A stretch of 64,000 nucleotides of DNA. Source: Promerops cafer. Its lineage: Eukaryota > Chordata > Aves > Passeriformes > Nectariniidae. Numbering within the stretch: the first letter of the stretch is position 1; each line of letters starts with the position of its first letter. The position numbers were made by a program, and so were the translations under genes. Below, in pieces: positions 15,290 to 28,600 of the stretch. The stretch is taken from assembly GCA_013398275.1 (NCBI GenBank), contig VZSE01002702.1, forward strand, positions 1,178,001 through 1,242,000. The letters are read 5' to 3'. The notes beneath the pieces are model-generated. The model made no database searches, was not told the DNA's origin, and saw only the letters and a list, made by a program, of their open reading frames with translations.

Positions 15290-16103
15290 CAGAGCAATCC
15301 AGACATGCTGGATTGATGGGCTGAGGCCAATTGTATGAGGTTCAACAAGGCCAGGTGCTGGGTCCTGCACTTGGGTCACAACAATCCCAGGAAGTGCTAA
15401 AGGCTGGGGGCAGAACAGCCAGAATCCTGCCCAGCAGAAAAAGCCACGGGGGTGCTGTGAACAGCAGGTGAACATGAGCCAGGGTGTGGCCAGGTGGCCA
15501 AGAAGGCCAGTGACATCTGGACCTGGATCAGCAATGGTGTGGCCAGCAGGACCAGGGCAGTGACTCTCCTCCTGTACTGGGCACTGATGAGGCCTCACCT
15601 CAAATCCTGTTCTCAGTTCTGGGCCCCTCACTACAAGAAAGACATTGAGGGGCTGAAGCGTGTCCAGAGAAGGGCAACGGAGCTGGGGAAGGGTCTGGAG
15701 CACAAGTCTGGTGAGGAACAGCTCAGGAAGTCAGGGCTGTTTATCTTGGAGAAAAAGAGGCTGAGCTGGGACGTTCTTGTTCTCTTCGACTGCCTGAAAG
15801 GAAGTTGTAGATGGGTGGAGGTCAATCTCTTCCCCCAAGTAACAAGTGACAGAATGAGAGGGAATGGACACAAGTTGCACCTGGGGAGGTTTAGTCTGGA
15901 TAGTAGGAAAAAATTTGTTCACTGAAAAGATGGTCAGTCATTGAAACAAGCTGCCCAGGGAAGTGGTGGAATCACCACTTTTGGAGCTGTTCAAAAGGCA
16001 TGTGGATGTGGTACTTGGTGACTTGGTTTAGTGGTGAGTAGTGCTGGGCAAACGGTTGGACTCCAAAATCTTAGGGGACTTTTCCAAGCTTAATGATTCT
16101 ATG
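15290..16103 (+). mobile_element. CR1 LINE fragment: C-terminal reverse-transcriptase region plus 3' UTR, sense
   Basis: About 815 bases of a CR1 copy of the 'GGTCACAACAACCCCATG' type. The frame is broken near its start, but from about 15494 to 15925 it is open for 143 codons of RT C-terminus. Motifs seen include ASRTRAVTLLLYWALMRPHL, HYKKDIEGLKRVQRRAT, a degraded SLEKRRL-like segment (ILEKKRL) and TSDRMRGNGHKL. It ends in the 3' UTR and ttaatgattctatg. The domains needed for activity (endonuclease and RT catalytic core) are absent, so it is a dead copy. Confidence 0.95.
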
Positions 16104-19100
16104 GCTCCAAAAGGATAACTGTAATGAAATGTGTGTTTGGAGTACCTAGAAGGAAAGTCTTGTACCTGTGTGTCTGTTGTATGTCAACCCTTTGCCACAG
16201 ATTTGGGATATACCTTCAGTTCACAAACTGTCAGAGCTGCCTGCCCAGGTCTCCTGTATCATTAGTCAAGAGAAATACATAACCCAATCCATTCATACCA
16301 GTGTAAAGGTGAACTGTCCCTCAAAAGTGTTTATAGCTCTCCAACGGCATAAATCTGGACAGGTGAATTTCACTGTCAGCATCACTATCGAACACTGCTG
16401 AGCAAGGCACAGTTTCTATCTTTTTTCCGCCACAACTGCTTCCCCTACAAGTTTCTTCTATAGATTTTTACTACAGCATGAGGCAAAGTGAGGCTGCTTG
16501 CTAACATATAGTTAGATACCATGCCAGGAGTTATGCTCCTCTGTGTTACAGTCCCACTCTTCCAGATGAGCTCCCCTTCACCTGTTGGCTACATACACAT
16601 ACAATTTTTTAAGTTATATGGTCAACTTCTTTGGTTGCCTACAGAAAAAATATGAGATCACTGCTTCATTTTACACTGCAGCACATCTAAGAGAAAAATA
16701 ATGAAAACAAATTTGCTGACTTTACTGGGGACTAGAAACACATCTAAGGAGTCATAATAGCCATATTTTCTGGTTACTGCAGGTTGTAAATAAAGATTGG
16801 AGCTAACTTGGGTTTTGTGTATATCGCCATAAACCCAGAATGTTTGACTCACTCGTGTTTGACCTTAGCATGGAATTTCCCATGTCAGGAGAGTGTGGCT
16901 TTTGAGTAGCAATATCCCTGGTATATAACCCCCAAGCTAAGTATAGCTTACCACAAAAACTGTACTCAAACAGTTCTTTCCCTCTGGGAATAATAAGTAA
17001 TAAATACTGTAGAAATTGGATGTGCACATTGGTTTTAAACTTCAGTAACACTGTCAAAATGTTGCCTGGCTAAATGAGCACTTAAAACAGAATTTTAAAA
17101 TAGTGTCCAGAAGAGAATTAAGTGTTGTTTAATTTTTTTTTTGCTCATAAACCTCATGAGCTGCAATGATTTTAAGTAGTTAAATCTATACTTGCTTTCC
17201 ATAAAAGTACCTTTAAGTAATTGCTCTCATAAAGATCAATACTAGGTTTCAGCTTAAACAAAATTTCTATAACCAAGTTAGAAATATTTTGCTCTAAACT
17301 ATGCACTACTACACTTCTGTGACTGGGACTGCTGCAGAAACATCCTGGTGCCTTCCATAAAACAAAGAAAGCAATAAAGACAACAAATATCCTATACATA
17401 ATGTGTGCTTAATGAGATTACTCATTGTAAATAACTCATGCAAAATGTTTCCTGATGATAATGCCAAGCAGCTATGTGGGTCAGTCTGCAGATAATGGTT
17501 TTGAGCAGTTTAATGTTTATCATAGAAATTTTAAAATGTATTATCAATTTATCTTTGGGCTTTCTGAGCTTGTTTTGCACTTTTGAAACCCTTCCCTAGT
17601 TTCACTGGGAACTGCAATGGGACAAAGGACCATATATGTTATAAATTAGGTATATATATTTCTTTATCAAAGGGCTATTGCCATTTTAAGAAATCTTCTA
17701 TCCCCCTTCTTCCCTACTATTTGATAAAATAGTGAAGTAAATTGCTTCTTTTGCCTCATCTCTCTCAAAATTTCCTCCTAAACCTAATCCCTTCTGTTTA
17801 CAGATACTCTGTCAGCCTATGCCTCTGTCTACCCAAGCATGAAGCATTTGCCCCTGCTGGGATGTGTTGTGTTTTGCTGCTAATCCAACACTACCTTAGT
17901 CTAGCTGGAATTTTCCCCACTGAATCCATAAATCAGATTATAGGACAGAATCTTCAGCACCTCTAGCTACTGCCAACAGCAATAGGAACAGCATGTTTTT
18001 CCTGGGGGAAGGCTAGGGAGGGGTGGTGAAAACAAGAAGAAAGCATCAGAGAGCTATCCAAGGGTTAGGGGGATTTAAGTGGCTATTTTAAAAAGCATCT
18101 TCATAGCTGGCAGTTTGTGACAGACTCAGCATTGCAGGGTACAAACAGACTTCTTTAACCACGCCTTTTAAAGAAGCGGACAATAAACTGCATTGAGCAC
18201 TGGGCAAGCAGGGGTACAGGAGCCTTAGGAATGAAGAAGATCTGCAGGAATATAGAAACCTAGCAGAAAGAAATATGCATAGCATTACTTTAATACTGCC
18301 TTTAAAAATAAAGCTGGGTTTTAGCACTCAGAATTTTCCATTGCCATCAGCACTGAGGTGAAAGACAGAAGAAGAACCATATTAATAGCTCTGTTCTCAA
18401 ATATTTCACTTTAGCCACAAAAAACATTCACCACCACCTGGATTGTGAGTGAAATTTATTAGCCAACAGGGGTTTAACAGAAAAAGACTTAAAGCTTAGA
18501 GAGACCCTGCAAAATACATTTCTTGGAGTGCAGAGCAATCTGTTTATTTTATAGAGCACATCTACACAGGAGAGGATGGGACATAGTTAGGAGGCACAAC
18601 GCTAGTCCCAGGAGAGAGCTGACTCCTGCCAAACAGAGACTTCTACTTGTTTTGTGCTTAACAAAAGCAAGACTGATTTCAGAAACTATTCTTCCAGGCT
18701 CATAGCCCTAGACCAAATCAGAATATGCATATTTCAGTATGTTTCTGCTTGGCTCCATATCATGTCAGAACATTCTTTGCATAGAGCACAACCACCAAAA
18801 CTAACTTGCATCTTCCAAGTCATCTTCCAAAATTACAAATTTCTTCAAAACAACTCTTGTGAAGTGAATCTCAATACAGAAGCCTTGATTTGTTTAAGCC
18901 AGGAATGTTTATGGGTTAACTCTCCGATCAGGCAGGCTAAATTCAGAACTGTGCAGGGCATTAGTGCATTCCTGGTCCTCCAGTGTTCCAAACAAACTGG
19001 GAAAAGAAAAACCAGGAGTAACTATATCCTCTGCATACAGATCTATCACTTGTAAATAAAACAAGAACATATGCAGGTTCAAAGAGGAGCGATACTTGCT

Positions 19101-20872
19101 CTCCTTGTGCTATGGATATAGGCAAATTAAGGGGCAGAAAGTTCAGCTGCAGAGTTCAAAAAGTTCAGCTGAGAGTTCAGCTGCAGAGCATCCTGGCACC
19201 CAAAACCTCCACTAGATTTCTGCAGAATGTAGTACCTATGTAAATTTGCAGCCCATGAGCTATGGCACTTGGTGCAGCTGCTGCATTTACCCTGCAAGGA
19301 CCTTCTTTAGGTTTAGCTTCCCCTAAAGTCATTGTCCCCCTCTTCACATTGAGGGAGCAGCTGATGCTGAATAAGGCTCTGTTCAAGGCATGCGCCAGAT
19401 CCTTTATCTTTTGTGCCCACACCCCTTTTACTGCTCCTTCCTGCTGCTTCTCCATGGTAGATGATGCCCAAAAGGGATTTTTTCCGTGGGCTAGAACAGA
19501 GGGCCAAAGAGCTCTGCTGAGCATGCCGCAGGGAAAAGCAGAAGGATCCTATTAATGCTGCGGGGTGATCCAAGGTGAATGCTTGTGGTGAATGCCAAGC
19601 TCAAGAAAAGCTGTCAAGCAGGCTAGAAGGAAAGAACCCCAAATGTTTTTGCAACACAGGTGCAGCTTCTGACACTTCATTATCTTTACATAATGGATCT
19701 AGCTAGCAAGCAGCCACAGTGATAGGGAGGTGTAGTGTGATAGAGAGCAGTACAGTGAACTCCTTTTGGAGTATTTTATAATCAAACACTACAATCCTTT
19801 GGAAGACATGACTAAAAGTGCAAGTGCAGAAAAAGCCACCCTTAGGTAATTCCCTTGATTAAAACTCTCTGACTCAAAGTGAATCTAATTAAGGACATTG
19901 TGAAGGCACAGAAAGTCAGTATTCACTTATGGCCTCTTTTGCAGATGGTGAGTTGCCAAACAGAATTGAGAATCTTAACTGCAAGAATCATCAACAAATT
20001 CAAACAGGATGGTAAAATAGGGATGGCAAAATTCAGACTGTTACATAATAGCAATGCTGCCAGACCTCCTGGTTCCTGCATTAGATGAAAAAGGCACTCC
20101 CAAGAGAGGACACAGTGCTTTTTATAAAAAATGCTGAAAAAGGAGAGCCCAGACACACACCATCGTCAGTGACACAGACAGCACAATTGACGAAAGAGGA
20201 CACCTTTTCTAGAAGTTTGTTTTTTCTTTGTTGTTTGACACTGTTCCCTCTACCACTGTCCAGACATATCCAAACACATGCTGTCGTCATCTAATAGAGT
20301 TGTGACAACTGGCCAGATGTCTGTTTTTTTTTTTTTTTCCCTACAAGACTTTTATAGGAGGCAATATGCTTTGATGTGTCACTAGAAGTTTTCATTTCAT
20401 TAATCAGCTTTCTATCAAAATGCTGATGTTTTCACAGATATTTTTCTGTGATAAAGGCAAGTCAGTTAAAAAACACTGTTGAAAAAAGATAGGGAAAAAT
20501 ATCGACCACTTAGAAGTTAATTTCTGTCTGATTTAATTTTCTCCAACTGTCTGCATTAGTCTCCCAGGAAAATAAGTCTCTACTCAAGTATAGTAAAATG
20601 TGCCTATAAATATGTGATACAGATAAGACAGACAGAAAAATCTGCTTGGCTGTGTGGAATAGTGTTTGATAAAAAAGAAGCAGAAAGTACTTGGGAATTA
20701 CAACTTATTTGCCTTCACTCCATCCAGCTTCTATAATCAAGAAAAAATATAGATAATAACAAGCTTCAAGCAGGCAATTACCTCAAGGACCACATGTTGT
20801 ACTCTAGAATAAAAAAAAATCAGCAACCAAGTGAATGGTTGAAATATATTCTAATAGAAAGTTGGGGTTTTT
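16104..20872. other. Intronic DNA, no gene seen
   Basis: AT-rich and without recognised coding sequence. Overlapping frames at 19177-19573 on both strands are 86-115 codons long but carry no motif, and none is bracketed by convincing splice sites. Confidence 0.55.
19138..19190 (+). repeat. Short direct-repeat cluster of agttcagctg
   Basis: The 10-mer agttcagctg occurs at 19140, 19162 and 19174, and gcagag follows two of the copies. This is local slippage-type repetition with uneven spacing (22 and 12 bases). Confidence 0.75.
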
Positions 20873-21814
20873 TCATAGACTCAGACTTGTCTGAGTTAGA
20901 AAAGACCTTAAAAGACCATCTAGTCCCACTCACAGGCAGGAATACCTTTCACTAGAGGAGGTTGCCCAAAATGTCATCCAGCCTTATCTTGAGCACTTCT
21001 AGGCATGAAGCATCCAAAGCTTCTTTGGGCAACCTGTTTCAGTGTCCCACCAACCTCATAGTAAAGAATTCCTTTTCTATGTTCAATCTAACTCTACCCT
21101 CTTTCAGCTTAAAACATACTTGTCCTGTTACTAAAGATCCTATAAAAAGTTTGTCCCCATCTTCCTTATAAGCCTCCTTTAAATGAGGAAAGGCCACGAT
21201 AAGGCCTCCCTGGAGCCCTCTCTTCTCCAAGATGAACGGACCCTGTCTTCGCCGAAGACGTGCTCCAGCCTTTTGACCATTTCCTTGGCCTCCTCTAGAT
21301 CTGCTCTAACAGGTCCACATCCTCCTTATGCTGGGATCCCAGAGCTGGACACAGCACTCCAGGTGGGGTCTCATCACAGCAGAGCTGAGGGGCAGAATCC
21401 CCTCCCTCACCCTGCTGGGCCATGCTGCTATGGATGCAGCCCAGCATACAACTGGCTTTCTGGGCTGAGAGTGCACATTGCCAGTTCATGTCCAGTTTTT
21501 TATCCACCAGTATCCCCAATTCCTTCTCATCAGAGCTGCTCTCCATTCATTTATCTCACCTCTCACAGTATGTGCTGTGACACTGGTGATTATCTTGACT
21601 CAGGTGCAGCACCTCGCACTTGGCCCTGTTAAACTTAATGAGGTTCACACTGGCACACTTCTCCAGCCTGTGACAGTCCCTCTGGATGGCATCTCCTCTC
21701 TCCAGCATAACAACTGTACCATTCAGCTTGCTGGAGCTACACTCAATCCCACTCAATCCCCATGTTGTTGATTAAGATACTAACTAGTATTGGTCCCAGA
21801 ACCAGTTTCCACTC
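20873..21814 (-). mobile_element. CR1 LINE fragment, antisense (about 940 bp)
   Basis: Read on the minus strand, this runs from RT-domain sequence (GGACCAATACTAGTTAGTAT-like, near 21814) through the MKFN.AKC.VLHL-like and DEKELGILVDKKLDMNWQCA segments to the CR1 3' UTR. The 3' end lies at about 20873 (catagactcag). It has several stops and frameshifts. An internal 10-base direct duplication (actcaatccc twice, 21741-21760) is an indel within this copy. It is the longest CR1 in the window. Confidence 0.94.
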
Positions 21815-23324
21815 TGACAGTTTAAAAATAATAACACTTGAAGTTATTCTGATCTTAGACACTTTCTCATGGTTAGCAAGACAACGAAGTTCAATCCTCA
21901 GCTTACCATTTTTTGTGACAATATATTAGCTATGCATGCACAGATACCTAACAAGAGACAAGCAAAGAATACTCAAGATAAGTACTTTTATTTTTTATGG
22001 TTTAAGAAATAAGTATCCTAAAAAATGCCCAAGGCATTTAAAGCCACTATGTAAAAAGTCAGGTCATGGTGTTGCATTTAGTGCAACTGCTCTCAACTTG
22101 CTACAAATATCCAGCACAGTTCCAGTTCTCAAAGCATCACACTACCATACTTGTGCTCATGCTGCAACCCTCTTAATATAAAGACAAAACAACATAAAAC
22201 ACAACACAAAGTCAGTCCAAAGTCTTTGAGAATGGAAATTAATAATTAGGATGAGTTGCTAATAAGTTACTGGCCTAGATCCTCGCCTGGTAAAAAACTC
22301 GGTAGCTCAACTGCTCAATGAATATTTTTAAGTGGGTCTCATCATACAGATAAACAATAACATAAGTAATTTTAACATAATATACAAAACCCCAGAGCTT
22401 ACAATCACTTGCAAGATTAGTGAGAGACTGAGGGAGAGTGACAACTTGAATTTGTTTCTCATTCATCTACTCATAAAAGGTGACAAGTTGATAGCTGTGG
22501 ACCGACATCATGCTGTGGCACAGAGCCAACGGAAATGTCAACGAAATCTTGCCAATTCCTTAGGTGCAATAAATCATCATAGCTCTATTAGTCAGCCCTC
22601 TAACTTCCAGCATCCAAAGATTTGGCTCTATCTACAATGCATGCTCAGACAAGATAGAAATCAAAGCAGTGTCAACTTGACCGCAGTTGGGTTTTTTCCT
22701 TCTCAAATATTACTCTGTCTTTGATAGTTAAAAGCAAATCTCACTGAAGTCATCTAATTTGCAGGAGGAGGAAAGCATTTACAGCAGAAATTTCCTATAA
22801 ACTCAGCAGACCAAGTTTCACTCATTATCCATCATCCCAAAAGCTATTGTTACCTATGCTGGGCAAATTTCCCCACTTAATAGTCTGTAAAGCACTTGGA
22901 TTCATCAGTCTTTCTTCCATGAGAATGTGGAAAAGGAAAGATGCATCTCCCCTTCCCTGCATCACCACCTGGATCTGGATGGCTCCCAGTCACCACACTC
23001 AGCTGGGGCCCAGTGACAGAAATCAAAAGTAACTCCACACTCCCTAAGCTGACTCCATCACCACCCTATACCACACTTGTCACTGATCCCCACTGCTCCA
23101 AGTTGAATGCATTAAATTCCTGAACAGTGAACTGCTGGAGAAGCACTGCTAAGCCACTACCCAACACATCAACAGTTCCCAAGGAGCTTGGTCTAGACTT
23201 AGGACTCGTTACTGCTCTTGCTCAAATACATTAATTATGGAAACTTTACCCACCCAGGGCTGCTCCAAGCACAGAGACTTACCATTCAGTCCCTCAAATC
23301 TTTGTATTAAAAGCTCAAACTTAC
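21815..23324 (-). other. Intron 3' of the 23.3 kb DLG2 exon
   Basis: This starts with the gtaagtttgagc donor at 23324 on the minus strand. Apart from that donor I see no feature. A 130-codon + strand frame at 22332-22724 has no recognisable domain. Confidence 0.6.
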
Positions 23325-23399
23325 GGTAGAGTGCTGAATGGGTATCCAGGCAGGTGTTTCGACTGAGCATTTGTGAGATGGGCATCTGCCATGGCTCTG
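23325..23399 (-). CDS. DLG2: DLG2 internal coding exon, second linker exon before the KYRYQDED segment
   Basis: Seen: on the minus strand an acceptor (cacttatttgcag) precedes 75 open bases in phase 0, followed by a perfect donor (ACC|gtaagt). The 25 codons read Q-S-H followed by GRCPSHKCSVETPAWIPIQ and H-S-T. Known, from memory: the long human DLG2 isoform has GRCPAQNCSVEAPAWMP followed by VHHCT immediately before KYRYQDED. That is a near match, with both cysteines and the PAW core kept, and it is the strongest evidence that this gene is DLG2. Role: linker between the L27 and PDZ1 parts of the PSD-93 scaffold. The acceptor is a tandem NAGNAG (gcagcag), so exon starts at 23399 and 23396 are both possible and differ by one Gln. 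It would follow the 41.8 kb exon directly, or be skipped when transcription starts at 34.5 kb. The KYRYQDED exon was not found between here and base 1. Confidence 0.85.
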
Positions 23400-25656
23400 C
23401 TGCAAATAAGTGAAAAGGGCATTATACACAACACAGTACGTGCTGCAATCGCTAGGCGCAATGGACTCAATTCCATAGGGAGCATCTAGGAGCTTGCTCG
23501 TAGTCATCACACCTCACAAAGTCATTTTCCACTGTCATGTAGGAAGAATGATCTGCAGTTTGCAGGACCAAAAAGGCCTCATGGGTTGTCTATTAATTTT
23601 GCATTAAAGTTCTCGGTTGTGTGGATGGAAAGACATCCACTCTCAACCCCAAGCATGTGCCGTCTGCCTTCCCTCCACAGTGCAGCATTCAGAGAACAGC
23701 GGAGCGTTAGTCAGCAGGTAGAGATTGGCTTTTTGCCCCCATTTCATGACAGACTGCATTTTTTCCACAATGTCCTCTTCGAACCAGTGATAGATGCAGC
23801 CTGAAACACCAATCAGGGCTACTTTCTAGGAAGGGTAAGTACGCCCCAAATTTTTAGGGCAGGTTTCTTATCTGAGCAGAATGCTCTGCTTGCTCCCCAG
23901 ATTGGTCCCTGGAGAACATGAGCAAGTACCCAAGACTCCTGCAGTTCCCTGAAACTTTGCAGAACAAAAAGAGTGAGGGGCTGATTTAAAATCTAACGTT
24001 CCACATGGCAGTGCAAGATGCAACCATCAGGCCTTCAGGCTGATCTTCCTGTAATTTACCTTGCATTTGCTGTGATTCAATTACATTTCAGCCAAGGTTT
24101 GGAGCCCATAAGAATGAATTGCACAGCAGATTGGGTCAGAGTCCCCAAAGAAAAGTTCAGAATAAATTCTGGTGTCTGCCACCATTACTCTCAGCATTTC
24201 ACATAAGAGTCAAACTATTATTTAGCTCCCTGAATTGGAGGACTCTTGTAACCAGGTATTTTCCTGAAGCTGGAAGTAGTATGGGAAAAAAAAAAAGCTT
24301 TCTTCTTTTTATTTTCATTTAAGCCTGATATATCACAAGTAACTACATTACACCTTTCTTTTCCCCATGCTGAGAGTAAAGGAGAGAAACCACTGCAAAC
24401 ACTAATGATTAGATTCCACACAATTTTCAGTTTTGAGTCTAATTGAAGAACTACTAGTGCTTTTTTCCTTATCTCCAAAAAGTTAGCATTTGTAAAGCAG
24501 TGCAGTACTACTTTTACAATTAAAAAAAAAAAAAAGAAAAAATGTGGATATCAGATTAAGCTTTGTGTTCTCCAAAACTTAAAACTACTTATCTTTAACA
24601 TTTTCAATTAGACAACTTCAAGAAATATTCAGAAAAACAGCTAGCAAGCAAGAATCATTGTATTTTTAGATGAAAGTTTAGAAAGTCCTGTTTAAAAGGA
24701 TTTGAAAAAGTCACTGCTATCATGGCACCAGAATCCTGCAGGTGTGTGTTATCTCCTGTAAGGAAGGGATGAATGCAACAGCAGTGTAATCCTATCAAAA
24801 TAATAAAACTATAAATGAATTCTGATTTAAAAGACGGCATGAAACACTAGTAATTATTTTTTACTTTAACAATTGCACACTTTCATTCTTTATTCCAAGG
24901 CAAGTTAAAGACAAGGAAATTAACAATGTGCTTTGGACTGAAAACATTTTTTCTGCTCGAAAAGCCTGATCTTACAGAGGAAACTATGTATAACTTTGTC
25001 TGGAGACTCCTCAAAGAGACTCCTCACATTTTTAAGAGGATACTTTTGCAAAATAAAAGCTTCAAATCTCATAGCAGGAGGGGCTTATTCTCTTACAGTA
25101 CTCTTGTCTTTGAGATTCATACCTAAATTGCCCCAAGGCCTAGAATCCCCTGACACTTGGAAATATTCAAAGGTCAAATAGACAGCAGTAACTGGGAATT
25201 GCTCAGAGGCAGCAGTTCTACAGAGTTCCCAATTTTTCAGGGCAAGAGTTGTGCTGGTTGCTCCTCTGGGATGTAGGGTGACCTGCAGTGTTTGGCCTTT
25301 CACAGCTGGATATTTGAATTACTGCGCTGGTAACATGACATTGCACTGGTACTGTCTGAGAAATGCACATAGTTCAAGGGCAAGGACTGAACACTTTTCT
25401 TCTACAGCTTTTTGGGGATTTGGAGTTGGATTATTTTTCTTAAATTATAGCTTATTTCTTATTTGAATGATCACTTCTTTTTGTCTTGTGTAAAAACTAA
25501 CGCTTTTCACACCTTTCATATCTTAGACCCTCATCTAGTTGAAACAAGTCTTATATCTAAGGTTGTATATCAGCTGCTGGCAACACTTTTCTTCCCAAAT
25601 GCTCAGGGTTTTTTTAATAGCCAAAAGCTCCCACATGTCATCTAGAGAAGCCAATT

Positions 25657-25674
25657 AAAAAAAAAAAAAAAAAA
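25657..25674 (+). repeat. Poly-A tract (A18)
   Basis: An uninterrupted A run following ccaatt. It could be the tail of an old retroposed sequence, but the 300 bases upstream show no family I recognise. Confidence 0.85.
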
Positions 25675-28600
25675 TAGCCCAAAAGTCAACACTACATAAA
25701 GTATTCTGCAGGCAAAGGCAATACAAGTAAGAATAGGAATAAATACATTGGCAAATATTTACAGCCTGTAGAAGGAATTAATTCAATTTGAATATTACTG
25801 CTAACGTTTTCCTCAGCTTAAGAGTTTGGTAAGCAAAAAACTACAGACCTTGGCCCACCACTACACTGAAAAGGTAATAATCTCAGAAGTGATGAAAATT
25901 CACAGTTTAAAATAATCTTTCTTCAGACAGCCTTCAAGGGAGGACAGAAGCACCGCAAGTTTGTTTTTCACGTTTGCCAGTAGTGGTATGCAAATACACC
26001 TTGCCCTGCTGTTTGGGAGGATATGTTCCAATAAAAGTTTTCTCCATCTTTAATGAAGAAGGGGGTTGTTTCTCTACAGCTCATGAATGAGTGATTTCAA
26101 GAGTCTTGCTTTACCCCCTTTCTCTGAGGATACTCGGCCTCCTGCACTGAGCTTCACCCTTGAGACAGCTCCAACACAGTGACAGACAGCCATCCAGGCA
26201 GAGACTTTATCACAGCTTACTGAAATCAAAGCCTTCAAAATACACAATAAGATCTTCAGCTTGTGTAATTTTTGTATAAAGAGACCTTAGGACACAAAAG
26301 AATAATTTCATTCTCATTGCTGAATTCAGCATCATTCACAACTTTTTTCTGGGTTGACACTTCAAACACTTGATAAATTGCATAGCAACGATACAGTCAG
26401 GAAGCAATGAAGCAATGACCAAAGTCAGATAGAGATGCTACCCCCACATTCAGCTAGAGACAGTGCAGTTTCCTCTCTGGAGGCCCTGACACATGTAATT
26501 CCCAAACCTATAGGTTTATCAAACCTCCAGAAATGCAGACCCCATGGGTAACCAGCAGACAGAAAGGCACTAATCTCGGGAAACAAAAAACAAGGCTGCA
26601 AGCCCTTCACAGTCCATGCACGACACCTGCCTTCCTAGCAAGCAACCCTTAAGCAAGCTTCTTTCCCATGTGCTTTTCTCAGTCAGGTGTTAAATAACTG
26701 ACTGCTACCAGCACTATTTAGAAACATCAGTATAATGTATTTGGAAAGGCATTAACACAATGCAGAGTGGAAGCGCATCAGTGCCCACAGCAATATTGCA
26801 GAGGGAAATAGCTGCATGTTGAATATTGAACTGGAAGGTGAGAGCTTTGTAGCACTGCACAAGAGGGGTTTCAGGTGACAGAGATGCAACTGCACCTCAG
26901 CAAGTTCTGGGTAAGATTTCAAGGAAGAAATCTTACCTAGAACTTTTTGTGTTGAGTGACTTCAGGAACAAGTAGGTATATCTTTCTCATAGGCAGGAAG
27001 AGATTTTTATATACCTAAAATATCAATATCAAATTTGGATGACCAGGATATTTAGGAATAAAAAGGTTCAGGGCTCACTGAACTGCAGCACTCTCTAAGA
27101 TCTGATTTAATATTCTTTCTCAGAGAAGATATTGCTGATGGAAGTCAAAAGAAGTCACAGGTTATATCCCATTTGTATCCACTGAAATGGCCAGGAATAC
27201 AGATACAATAAATTGTATACAAGTCCTTGAGTGAGGTCTCTAGTAACAAAAGCATTGGCTGAAGTCAATCCCAGTGGAACATTCTCAGCTACTCCTACAC
27301 ATCCTTCTAAATTATCTTCTCTGATGCTCTGGAGAAATGAAAATTGTAGATTTCAACTAGAGGTCTCAGACTGAGCAAAATATAATAACACACCAGGCCA
27401 TACCCCTGGCCTAATGATGCACTCATAAATAACCATTCCATTCTCCTTGACTGCACATATATTCTCATTTTCCAGAAGTCTTGCATCAGGTGAATGGACA
27501 CAGAAAGAAATTTGCAAAGCAGTATCAAACTGATTAACACAGAAAAGAAATACATGTTTATACTGAGAATAAGAGCCACAAGATAGATCTTTTCTGCTTT
27601 TCCAGCTATGTGAAATGCATAAAAATGCAGCTCACCTTGGCTCTGGGAAATTATCTTCCCACCTTCACCCAGGTCCTCCAAACGTAAGAAAAAGGACCTG
27701 CTAAGGATGTATAGCTCTGCCATCATTAAGCAGCACTATTACTGAGGCAGCATCAAGCTCTCCTGTTTCCTTTTTCTTGCTCAGTGTCTTCTTCCACCTT
27801 GCCTCACCTCTGCAGCTCTCCACTGCTGTGCAGTATCGAGCCCCAGCCATATCTGCCTGAGCTGTTAATTGAACATTTTCTGCTCTCAGTTTATAGAGCT
27901 CTTCATAGATTTATGGGAAAAAAAGCACCCTTCTCCTTTCATAGCTCATAACCAGTCTCAATAAAGACATCTCTCTAAAATCACCAAATATAATCTAATG
28001 AAATCTATTGAAAATTTCAGTTGCACTAAGCAAGGCCAGTGCTCAAAGAAACGAAATGTCACCCAGAAATGGAGATCAAAGTAATTCCCTTCCATTCCTG
28101 CTGCTGCCATAGAGACCAAGGGAGGGGGAAGAAGGGAAGAAAAAATTTAACAGACTTAATTCTTCCTGAAATTTATAATTAACTACAAGGGAAAAGGGAC
28201 TATTATCACATTTCCAAAGAATAAAGGAGGAAAAAGTTGAGCTTTTGACAAGATATAATTACCAGACATTACATATGCAGTGCACACTGGTTAGTTCTGT
28301 GTAATTTTCTTGAAATTCCCCCCCCAAACGATTTTATTTTTCTAGAAAACACAACATGTGTCTCATCAGTTTACATTCATAATGTCTGAAATCCAAACGC
28401 TAGAGGCTCACAATAATTGTTCCAAAATTTAACATTGGTAAATAAAGATTTGAAATAAATACTCAGATACATTCCCCATCTGTCAAACATCCCTGAGTAC
28501 GTTCTCCAGCTAAGATAAATGGTAATCAATGAAAAGGATCTTCCTACTCTTCTAAGCCTGTGTAGTTTAGCCAACAGCCAACCCATAGTCATCAAAGCTG

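Noticed and set aside
15263..15703. 146-codon minus-strand ORF
   Set aside because: It is the antisense shadow of the CR1 reverse-transcriptase region.
19177..19573. Overlapping ORFs of 86-115 codons on both strands
   Set aside because: No known protein similarity, no splice signals of quality, and both strands are equally open.
27307..27726. 139-codon minus-strand ORF with hydrophobic stretches
   Set aside because: Hydrophobicity follows from AT-rich composition. No splice sites or recognised family support it.
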